Below, one piece after another: positions 1-5,131 of a stretch of 11,529 nucleotides of DNA (positions are counted from its first letter, which is position 1; every line of letters begins with the position of its first letter). The stretch is from NCBI GenBank assembly GCA_024643945.1, contig JAHELX010000138.1, forward strand, positions 1-11,529. Reading direction: 5' to 3'. The DNA comes from Anaerolineales bacterium. Lineage in GTDB: Bacteria; Chloroflexota; Anaerolineae; 4572-78; NAK82. Both the position numbers and the translations under genes were made by a program. Under the pieces are notes generated by a model. It made no database searches. It was not told where the DNA came from and was given only the letters and a program-made list of their open reading frames with translations.

Positions 1-2
1 TT

Positions 3-227
3 ATGGACAAAAGAGTATCCCACCATCGCAGTGATGAAACTCTCGAAGCCAAGGCCCGTTGGTTTCAATCGCTTTCCCTGGAGGAGAGGATTGACCTGCT
101 AAATTCCTTCACCGATATAATTTTAGAAGCCAATCCTAAGATCATGGAGCAAAAGCGTGCTCAACCGGTTGCAGGACGTGTTTGCGTCCTTACAATAGCA
201 TCAAGTGACGAAGCAAACACGGTATAA
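3..227 (+). CDS. Small conserved-looking protein of unknown function (74 aa), copy 1
   Basis: The 74-aa protein is hydrophilic, with a charged N-terminal half (HHRSDET..EAKARWFQSLSLEERIDLL) predicted to be mostly helical, and no membrane segment or signal peptide. I recall similar short proteins with an AKARWFQSLSLEER-like core in Chloroflexota genomes, sometimes beside nucleotidyltransferase genes, but I cannot name a family or function. Only 2 bp precede the ATG in this copy; in copies 2 and 3 there is just a weak purine-rich GCGAG about 6 nt upstream. Its retention as an intact frame in all three copies, while neighbouring relics are broken, supports it being a real gene. Confidence 0.6.
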   Translation: MDKRVSHHRSDETLEAKARWFQSLSLEERIDLLNSFTDIILEANPKIMEQKRAQPVAGRVCVLTIASSDEANTV

Positions 228-286
228 GGGGCCTGCCCTAAATCAGCCGTAGTTCGTGCCGAAAAGGTAACTACTCAGGCCAGATA

Positions 287-384
287 ACCCTTGCGAAGGT
301 TTGGTGCGGGTTTTCAGAGCGAAAATGCCTTGGCCTACCGAAAACTGCCCTGTTAGCAAGGTTATTCGCAACCTTCGCAAGGGT
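287..384. repeat. 98-bp inverted-repeat element (MITE-like or fold-back), copy 1
   Basis: Perfect 15-bp inverted repeats, ACCCTTGCGAAGGTT at 287-301 and its reverse complement at 370-384, enclose 68 bp. The internal sequence near the right arm can also fold (AAGGTT and AACCTT around 358-375). The right edge abuts the point where flavodoxin homology begins, so the element may mark the break of that gene. No clear target-site duplication is visible. It could be a small non-autonomous element or a dispersed palindromic repeat. Confidence 0.6.
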
Positions 385-385
385 A

Positions 386-568
386 GCTGACATTCACCCC
401 CGAGACATTGCCGTCTTCCACGGGGCGCTGGACCCGAAGAAGCTGAACCTGGTCGAGAAATGGATGATCAAGAACGTCAAAGCGCCTCTCGGCGAGTTTC
501 GGGATTGGGATGCCATCACTTCCTGGGCCACGGCTATCGCCGATGTGCTGAAGGAGACGGTCTCCTAA
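386..568 (+). pseudogene. Flavodoxin-domain protein, C-terminal fragment, copy 1
   Basis: The frame from GAC at 389 to TAA at 566-568 encodes about 59 residues, including DIAVFHGALDPKKL, the stretch FRDWDAITSWATAI and the ending ADVLKETVS. This matches the C-terminal part of flavodoxin-domain proteins of the HemG/protoporphyrinogen oxidase-like type as I know them. The FMN phosphate-binding N-terminus and the middle of the domain are absent, and no plausible start lies close by. Homology begins immediately beside the right arm of the inverted-repeat element. It is almost certainly non-functional as a flavodoxin. Confidence 0.75.
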
Positions 569-583
569 GCATCAGGAGCGTAG

Positions 584-730
584 GTGTTTTCCACATTGAG
601 CGTGACCGGGGAGGTCAAGGTCGCACAACACCGGCTGCACCTGACCGCCTCGGGCGTGGGTATGCTGGCGCGATTTGCAAAGTTCTGTGCTACCATGAAT
701 TTGGAGTCCTGCCATCCCGGCGGCAGGTGA
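584..730 (+). CDS. Possible 48-aa ORF (GTG start) or gene relic after the flavodoxin, copy 1
   Basis: A GTG at 584 follows AGGAG at 574-578 with 5-nt spacing, 15 nt after the flavodoxin stop, as expected for a downstream gene of the same operon. The frame runs to TGA at 728-730. The first ~30 codons use G or C heavily at third positions (MFSTLSVTGEV, then HRLHLTASGVGMLARF), which is coding-like; the rest is not. It may be the 5' end of a gene whose remainder was lost. I do not recognise the protein. Confidence 0.25.
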   Translation: MFSTLSVTGEVKVAQHRLHLTASGVGMLARFAKFCATMNLESCHPGGR

Positions 731-831
731 GCCACACCGTTGGTGCGCCAAGCTTGGTTGGCGTTTCTTGCACCGTCCCCGCACGGGGCAGAGTGAAAGT
801 CTCTGCTGGGTAAGGGCTAACCACCGTAGCC
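708..831 (+). promoter_or_regulatory. Hairpin-rich leader upstream of the membrane-protein gene, copy 1
   Basis: The gap between the flavodoxin remnant and the membrane gene folds into consecutive hairpins. CCTGCC (708-713) pairs with GGCAGG (722-727). A two-part stem, GGTGC plus GCCAA (742-751), pairs with TTGGC (758-762) and GCACC (770-774). GCAGAG (788-793) pairs with CTCTGC (801-806), and GGCTA (815-819) pairs with TAGCC (827-831). I could not match this to a known riboswitch; cobalamin and TPP core motifs are not present in recognisable form. It may be a structured 5' leader or a chance cluster. The rest of 569-895 holds only the possible ORF at 584-730 and the membrane gene's ribosome binding site. 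Confidence 0.3.
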
Positions 832-895
832 AGAGGCGCAGCTTTAACTGGAGGGGCTACCGAACTTGGGGTCCTGATCTGCTGGGGAGGATGGA

Positions 896-1333
896 ATGTC
901 CGGATTGGATCGCTACGATAGACTCTTTGTATTTACCGCCTTCTTCATACAGATCGTATTGTTGGGCTTCTTTGCTTTAAGGAAGTGGAAGTTTGACACG
1001 GCCATGCAGTGGGGTTGGATTGTGTATGCATTGGCTGTGCCGGCAGTCATTGTTAGCTTGGTGCTCTTCATCGGCGGTAAGCCGTGGTACCTCTGGCTGG
1101 CGGGATTCCTCTACGCGGCCTGGGCAGTATTTGGGTACGTCGTCGACATAGCCCGTCCGGTGCCATGGCGATCCCCAATCTTCTTTCCGGTCTTCATCCC
1201 ATATGTCCTGTTGTACCTGTCCAGCTTGATGTTCTACTGGTGGCCGCTCGGAAACATCCAGCGACCACTATGGTTCATCTACGCGGTGCTGCTTTTGATC
1301 AGCACCATACTCAACATTGCCTCCCACGTCTGA
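896..1333 (+). CDS. Multi-pass integral membrane protein, unknown function (145 aa), copy 1
   Basis: The protein is strongly hydrophobic, with five probable membrane segments at about residues 10-28, 39-59, 64-83, 95-116 and 124-142. These are separated by short charged or polar loops (RKWKF at 29-33, DIARPVPWR at 84-92). There is no signal peptide or catalytic motif. The ATG at 896 is preceded by GGGGAGG at 884-890, a good ribosome binding site at 5-nt spacing. Downstream, CTCAT/ATGAG at 1345-1358 can form a small hairpin, but it lacks a proper T tract. It is the only larger intact gene in the repeat unit, and its original partner may have been the now-truncated flavodoxin. I do not recognise a named family. 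Confidence 0.7.
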   Translation: MSGLDRYDRLFVFTAFFIQIVLLGFFALRKWKFDTAMQWGWIVYALAVPAVIVSLVLFIGGKPWYLWLAGFLYAAWAVFGYVVDIARPVPWRSPIFFPVFIPYVLLYLSSLMFYWWPLGNIQRPLWFIYAVLLLISTILNIASHV

Positions 1334-1380
1334 TGACGTCTGGACTCATCTTCATGAGGAACTGATTCTCTTTTTCGGCA

Positions 1381-1636
1381 ACGCTGAAGCGCAAACGGAT
1401 TACTTTGCACCAAGCTCTCAGGGCAATAGAGATCTATCATCATATCCCCGATCCGTATTGCGGAGGTAGAGCTCAATGAGAGCTTGCGAATTGCGGCGGA
1501 ACTTGACATAAATGCTTATGATGCCTACTTGATACGCTGTGGGGTGAAGTACAATGCACCATTGGTCTCGTTGGATAGGAAGTTGACGGAGATAGCTCGG
1601 CGTGTAGGAGTGAAAGTGATGGAGGTGGAAGGATGA
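1381..1636 (+). pseudogene. PIN-domain (VapC-type) ribonuclease remnant, frameshifted, copy 1
   Basis: The frame at 1381-1449 encodes a stretch including KRKRITLHQALRAIEIYHHI. After a shift at a CCCC run (1447-1450) the frame from 1451 continues with IRIAEVELNESLRIAAELDI, then AYDAYLIRCGVKYNAPLVSLDRKL, and ends at TGA 1634-1636. Removing one C would join the two into a continuous PIN C-terminal half. The conserved AYDAYLI and LVSLD positions of VapC toxins are visible, but the N-terminal half with the first catalytic Asp is missing and no cognate antitoxin gene is adjacent. It is a dead toxin gene. The rest of 1334-1721 holds no other gene. Confidence 0.75.
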
Positions 1637-1721
1637 TGTTTAATTGGGGTTGGTCTTCCGGCCAAATTGGTGTAAAATTGGGTTGTCTTTACATACTCCG
1701 TAGTTATCAAGCGAGTCGTTT

Positions 1722-1946
1722 ATGGACAAAAGAGTATCCCACCATCGCAGTGATGAAACTCTCGAAGCCAAGGCCCGTTGGTTTCAATCGCTTTCCCTCG
1801 AGGAGAGGATTGACCTGCTAAATTCCTTCACCGATATAATTTTAGAAGCCAATCCTAAGATCATGGAGCAAAAGCGTGCTCAACCGGTTGCAGGACGTGT
1901 TTGCGTCCTTACAATAGCATCAAGTGACGAAGCAAACACGGTATAA
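1722..1946 (+). CDS. Small protein of unknown function (74 aa), copy 2
   Basis: The protein is identical to that of copy 1; the only nucleotide difference is the synonymous C at 1799. It starts 85 bp after the stop of the PIN-domain remnant. The upstream sequence has a weak possible promoter (TTGGTG at 1667-1672, TACATA at 1690-1695, 17-bp spacing), which matches consensus at only about three bases in each box. The function is unknown. Confidence 0.6.
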   Translation: MDKRVSHHRSDETLEAKARWFQSLSLEERIDLLNSFTDIILEANPKIMEQKRAQPVAGRVCVLTIASSDEANTV

Positions 1947-2005
1947 GGGGCCTGCCCTAAATCAGCCGTAGTTCGTGCCGAAAAGGTAACTACTCAGGCC
2001 AGATA

Positions 2006-2103
2006 ACCCTTGCGAAGGTTTGGTGCGGGTTTTCAGAGCGAAAATGCCTTGGCCTACCGAAAACTGCCCTGTTAGCAAGGTTATTCGCAACCTTCGCAAG
2101 GGT
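2006..2103. repeat. 98-bp inverted-repeat element, copy 2
   Basis: This is the copy 2 counterpart of the 287-384 element, with arms at 2006-2020 and 2089-2103 and an identical sequence. Confidence 0.6.
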
Positions 2104-2104
2104 A

Positions 2105-2287
2105 GCTGACATTCACCCCCGAGACATTGCCGTCTTCCACGGGGCGCTGGACCCGAAGAAGCTGAACCTGGTCGAGAAATGGATGATCAAGAACGTCAAA
2201 GCGCCTCTCGGCGAGTTTCGGGATTGGGATGCCATCACTTCCTGGGCCACGGCTATCGCCGATGTGCTGAAGGAGACGGTCTCCTAA
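2105..2287 (+). pseudogene. Flavodoxin-domain protein, C-terminal fragment, copy 2
   Basis: This is the second copy of the truncated flavodoxin 3' end, identical to copy 1, with its stop TAA at 2285-2287. It is again preceded directly by the 15-bp inverted-repeat arm. Confidence 0.75.
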
Positions 2288-2302
2288 GCATCAGGAGCGT
2301 AG

Positions 2303-2449
2303 GTGTTTTCCACATTGAGCGTGACCGGGGAGGTCAAGGTCGCACAACACCGGCTGCACCTGACCGCCTCGGGCGTGGGTATGCTGGCGCGATTTGCAAA
2401 GTTCTGTGCTACCATGAATTTGGAGTCCTGCCATCCCGGCGGCAGGTGA
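2303..2449 (+). CDS. Possible 48-aa ORF or gene relic, copy 2
   Basis: This is the counterpart of the 584-730 frame in the second repeat unit, with the same ribosome binding site and sequence. Confidence 0.25.
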   Translation: MFSTLSVTGEVKVAQHRLHLTASGVGMLARFAKFCATMNLESCHPGGR

Positions 2450-2550
2450 GCCACACCGTTGGTGCGCCAAGCTTGGTTGGCGTTTCTTGCACCGTCCCCG
2501 CACGGGGCAGAGTGAAAGTCTCTGCTGGGTAAGGGCTAACCACCGTAGCC
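2427..2550 (+). promoter_or_regulatory. Hairpin-rich leader upstream of the membrane-protein gene, copy 2
   Basis: This is an identical counterpart of 708-831 in the second repeat unit, placed the same distance before the second membrane-protein gene. Because the copies are identical, they give no covariation evidence. Confidence 0.3.
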
Positions 2551-2614
2551 AGAGGCGCAGCTTTAACTGGAGGGGCTACCGAACTTGGGGTCCTGATCTG
2601 CTGGGGAGGATGGA

Positions 2615-3052
2615 ATGTCCGGATTGGATCGCTACGATAGACTCTTTGTATTTACCGCCTTCTTCATACAGATCGTATTGTTGGGCTTCTTTGCTTTAAG
2701 GAAGTGGAAGTTTGACACGGCCATGCAGTGGGGTTGGATTGTGTATGCATTGGCTGTGCCGGCAGTCATTGTTAGCTTGGTGCTCTTCATCGGCGGTAAG
2801 CCGTGGTACCTCTGGCTGGCGGGATTCCTCTACGCGGCCTGGGCAGTATTTGGGTACGTCGTCGACATAGCCCGTCCGGTGCCATGGCGATCCCCAATCT
2901 TCTTTCCGGTCTTCATCCCATATGTCCTGTTGTACCTGTCCAGCTTGATGTTCTACTGGTGGCCGCTCGGAAACATCCAGCGACCACTATGGTTCATCTA
3001 CGCGGTGCTGCTTTTGATCAGCACCATACTCAACATTGCCTCCCACGTCTGA
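2615..3052 (+). CDS. Multi-pass integral membrane protein, unknown function (145 aa), copy 2
   Basis: This is the identical second copy of the 145-aa membrane protein, with the same ribosome binding site at 2603-2609. If the tandem repeat is real, the gene is present at double dosage. Confidence 0.7.
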   Translation: MSGLDRYDRLFVFTAFFIQIVLLGFFALRKWKFDTAMQWGWIVYALAVPAVIVSLVLFIGGKPWYLWLAGFLYAAWAVFGYVVDIARPVPWRSPIFFPVFIPYVLLYLSSLMFYWWPLGNIQRPLWFIYAVLLLISTILNIASHV

Positions 3053-3099
3053 TGACGTCTGGACTCATCTTCATGAGGAACTGATTCTCTTTTTCGGCA

Positions 3100-3355
3100 A
3101 CGCTGAAGCGCAAACGGATTACTTTGCACCAAGCTCTCAGGGCAATAGAGATCTATCATCATATCCCCGATCCGTATTGCGGAGGTAGAGCTCAATGAGA
3201 GCTTGCGAATTGCGGCGGAACTTGACATAAATGCTTATGATGCCTACTTGATACGCTGTGGGGTGAAGTACAATGCACCATTGGTCTCGTTGGATAGGAA
3301 GTTGACGGAGATAGCTCGGCGTGTAGGAGTGAAAGTGATGGAGGTGGAAGGATGA
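3100..3355 (+). pseudogene. PIN-domain (VapC-type) ribonuclease remnant, frameshifted, copy 2
   Basis: This is the identical second copy of the PIN remnant, carrying the same CCCC frameshift. That shows the gene was already broken before the unit duplicated. Confidence 0.75.
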
Positions 3356-3438
3356 TGTTTAATTGGGGTTGGTCTTCCGGCCAAATTGGTGTAAAATTGG
3401 GTTGTCTTTACATACTCCGTAGTTATCAAGCGAGTCGT

Positions 3439-3704
3439 TTATGGACAAAAGAGTATCCCACCATCGCAGTGATGAAACTCTCGAAGCCAAGGCCCGTTGG
3501 TTTCAATCGCTTTCCCTCGAGGAGAGGATTGACCTGCTAAATTCCTTCACCGATATAATTTTAGAAGCCAATCCTAAGATCATGGAGCAAAAGCGTGCTC
3601 AACCGGTTGCAGGACGTGTTTGCGTCCTTACAAAAGCATCAAGTGACAAAGCAAACACGGTATAAGGGGCCGGCCCTAAATCAGCCGTAGTTCGTGTCGA
3701 AAAG
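3439..3704. repeat. Partial third copy of the repeat unit (266 bp)
   Basis: Positions 3439-3633 are identical to the start of copy 2. Four mismatches then cluster at 3634, 3648, 3672 and 3697, and similarity stops at 3704/3705. The copy covers only the 74-aa gene and about 40 bp after it. The clustered divergence near the end suggests that this is an older paralogous segment that recombined with its partner, not a simple truncation of an otherwise identical unit. Confidence 0.9.
3441..3665 (+). CDS. Small protein of unknown function (74 aa), copy 3 (diverged C-terminus)
   Basis: This copy has the same length as the other two but carries two substitutions near the C-terminus: Ile65 to Lys and Glu70 to Lys. 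The copy 1/2 ending reads LTIASSDEANTV, and here it is LTKASSDKANTV. It lies 72 bp upstream of the FmdB-type gene in the same direction. It may represent the original flanking paralogue of the array. The function is unknown. Confidence 0.6.
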   Translation: MDKRVSHHRSDETLEAKARWFQSLSLEERIDLLNSFTDIILEANPKIMEQKRAQPVAGRVCVLTKASSDKANTV

Positions 3705-3737
3705 TGAAATTTTGCCCTCAGGAGGGGAATCAGGTCA

Positions 3738-4136
3738 ATGCCTATCTACGAGTATCGCTGTCACGATTGCCGGCGACGGGTGAGTATCTGGTGGCGCACG
3801 TTTTCTGAGGCCGAGACTGGCACAGCCCGCTGTCCCCGCTGCGGCGGCGAGAAGCTCACCCGCCTGGTGTCGAAAGTGCGTGTCATCCGTTCAGAGGAGA
3901 GCCGCATGGAAGACCTGGCCGATCCGGCCAACCTGGGCGACCTGGATGAAAATGACCCGCGCTCTATCGCTCGCTGGATGCGCAAAATGAGCGACGAGGT
4001 TGGCGAAGACATAGGGCCTGAATTTGAAGAGGTGGCGGATCGGCTGGAAGCCGGCGAGTCCCCGGAAGAGATCGAGCGGACAATGCCGGACCTGGCCGGC
4101 GATGACGGCGACGACTTTTCGGCCGATGATTTGTGA
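3738..4136 (+). CDS. FmdB-type zinc-ribbon protein (132 aa)
   Basis: The N-terminus MPIYEYRCHDC and a second CPRC pair (Cys8/Cys11 and Cys32/Cys35) form the zinc ribbon of the FmdB/CxxC_CXXC_SSSS family. These are small proteins often annotated as putative regulators; the exact role is unknown. The C-terminal ~80 residues are rich in Asp and Glu and predicted helical (DLADPANLGDLDENDPRS, later MPDLAGDDGDDFSADDL), an acidic extension beyond the core. GGAGG at 3721-3725 lies 12 nt before the ATG, a slightly long spacing. The gene runs in the same direction as the preceding 74-aa gene and converges with darA, whose stop is 10 bp away. No intervening terminator is visible. Confidence 0.85.
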   Translation: MPIYEYRCHDCRRRVSIWWRTFSEAETGTARCPRCGGEKLTRLVSKVRVIRSEESRMEDLADPANLGDLDENDPRSIARWMRKMSDEVGEDIGPEFEEVADRLEAGESPEEIERTMPDLAGDDGDDFSADDL

Positions 4137-4146
4137 CCTGACCAGC

Positions 4147-4476
4147 TCAATATCGTTCGAAGCGATCGACGTTGATCACAAAGACGGTAGCCCCGCCCAC
4201 CTCTACTTCGATAGGGGTGGGCAGATACATTTCGCCCGGTTCCATCACCGGCGGCAGGGGGTTTACGTGTTGGGTGCGGGTGTGACAGTTTTCGTGGATG
4301 ATTTCCAGCACTTCGTTGACTTTTTCGTCTTTTGTGCCGACAAAAATAGTGGCATTCCCCTCGCGTAGAAACCCACCCGTCGTGCTGATGACGGTCGCTC
4401 GATGGCCGTGCCGCATCAAAGCATCAATGAGCGGCCGGGAATCTTCGCTGTTGATGATGCTTATAATCAATTTCAT
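4147..4476 (-). CDS. darA: Cyclic-di-AMP receptor, PII-like (DarA/PstA/YaaQ family, 109 aa)
   Basis: The protein matches the DUF970/PstA family of cyclic-di-AMP-binding, PII-like trimeric signalling proteins: MKLIISIINSEDSRPLIDAL, then TGGFLREGNATIFVG (33-47), then EVLEIIHENCHTRTQ. Arg26, Thr28, Phe36, Leu37, Asn41 and Gly47 occupy positions that, as I recall, contact c-di-AMP in characterised members. The ATG at 4476 overlaps the tmk stop (ATGA), and an AAAGGTGA-type ribosome binding site lies within the tmk 3' end, so this start is preferred over an upstream in-frame ATG at 4665. Length is typical. It is the last gene of the leftward operon; the downstream effector is unknown. Confidence 0.92.
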   Translation of the reverse strand: MKLIISIINSEDSRPLIDALMRHGHRATVISTTGGFLREGNATIFVGTKDEKVNEVLEIIHENCHTRTQHVNPLPPVMEPGEMYLPTPIEVEVGGATVFVINVDRFERY

Positions 4477-5129
4477 TTGAGGGTCACCTTTCCGACTTCC
4501 GAAAGCAAAGGCTCTAGTCGCATACGGATGGACGCCTGCGTGTCGGCAATGGATTGCATGGCATCGACCACCAGCCAGCGCTCGGGTTCGGCCTGAGCCA
4601 TCTTCAGGTAGCCCTGGCGAACCCGGCGGTGGAAGTCCAGGGTTTGCTGGTCGAGGCGATTCCACTCCCCGGCCTGAGCTACGTGGGCAGCCTGTTTTCG
4701 TTCAATTCCCACTTCCACCGGCAGGTCGAGGTAAATGGTCAGTTGGGGCACAAGGCCGCCTGTAGCAAATTGTGTAATAAAGCCTATAGCTTCCAAGTCC
4801 AGTTCCCGGCCATATCCCTGGTAGGCCATACTGGAGTCGGCGAAGCGATCGCATAATATGGTACCGCCGCGCGCCAGATGAGGCCGAAGCACCTGCCGCA
4901 CGATCTGAGCCCGAGAAGCAGAGTAGAGTAAAAATTCGGTCTGCCGGGTCATTTCGACGTTTTTAACGTCGTGTAGCATGACCCGAATCTGGTCGCCGAT
5001 GGACGTGCCACCTGGCTCACGAGTGATGAGCACGTCGTGACCCAATTCCCGCAGGTGCTCTGCTAAAAGCTCGATTTGTGTGGTCTTGCCGCTGCCGTCT
5101 GGTCCTTCAAACGTAATGAATAGGCTCAT
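4473..5129 (-). CDS. tmk: Thymidylate (dTMP) kinase, 218 aa
   Basis: The enzyme phosphorylates dTMP to dTDP with ATP in cytoplasmic dTTP synthesis. The Walker A motif GPDGSGKTT is at residues 9-17, REPGGT at 37-42, the CDRFADSSMAYQG substrate/DRx region at 93-105, and the lid and following helix around RKQ (144-146) to RRVRQGY (168-174). Length is normal for the family. The start codon lies 2 nt after the ATPase stop, and the 3' end overlaps darA by 4 nt, so translation is likely coupled across the operon. tmk followed by the c-di-AMP receptor gene is also found in Bacillus (tmk-yaaQ). Confidence 0.96.
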   Translation of the reverse strand: MSLFITFEGPDGSGKTTQIELLAEHLRELGHDVLITREPGGTSIGDQIRVMLHDVKNVEMTRQTEFLLYSASRAQIVRQVLRPHLARGGTILCDRFADSSMAYQGYGRELDLEAIGFITQFATGGLVPQLTIYLDLPVEVGIERKQAAHVAQAGEWNRLDQQTLDFHRRVRQGYLKMAQAEPERWLVVDAMQSIADTQASIRMRLEPLLSEVGKVTLK

Positions 5130-5131
5130 CG

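Larger units (their letters stand above)
1..1719. repeat. Tandem repeat unit, copy 1 of a 1719-bp direct repeat
   Basis: The whole segment recurs 1719 bp further on with the same gene order and, by eye, a single mismatch (G at 80, C at 1799 and at 3518), which is synonymous in a Leu codon of the 74-aa gene. The unit contains the 74-aa gene, an inverted-repeat element, a flavodoxin 3' fragment, a short ORF plus hairpin chain, a membrane-protein gene and a PIN-domain remnant. The window begins 2 bp before the ATG of the first gene, so the array may extend further left. Near-identity implies a very recent duplication, or an assembly error. Confidence 0.95.
1720..3438. repeat. Tandem repeat unit, copy 2
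   Basis: This is the second full copy of the 1719-bp unit and directly abuts copy 1 and the partial copy 3. All reading frames, the flavodoxin remnant, both 15-bp inverted-repeat arms and the PIN frameshift (CCCC run at 3166-3169) are preserved, so the damage to those genes predates the duplication. Confidence 0.95.

Noticed and set aside
460..813. 117-aa + strand frame across the flavodoxin fragment and leader
   Set aside because: It is out of frame with the recognisable flavodoxin sequence, crosses non-coding structured DNA, and has no ribosome binding site.
742..831. Cobalamin riboswitch-like bits (CCCCGCA, AGCCAGA)
   Set aside because: The canonical core order and conserved boxes are not present; only short matches were seen.
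1..3704. CRISPR or satellite-type array
   Set aside because: The repeat unit is 1719 bp and gene-bearing, with no short regularly spaced repeats.
3761..4150. 129-aa minus-strand frame opposite the FmdB-type gene
   Set aside because: It is a Ser/Arg-rich antisense shadow of a GC-rich real gene and has no recognisable domain.
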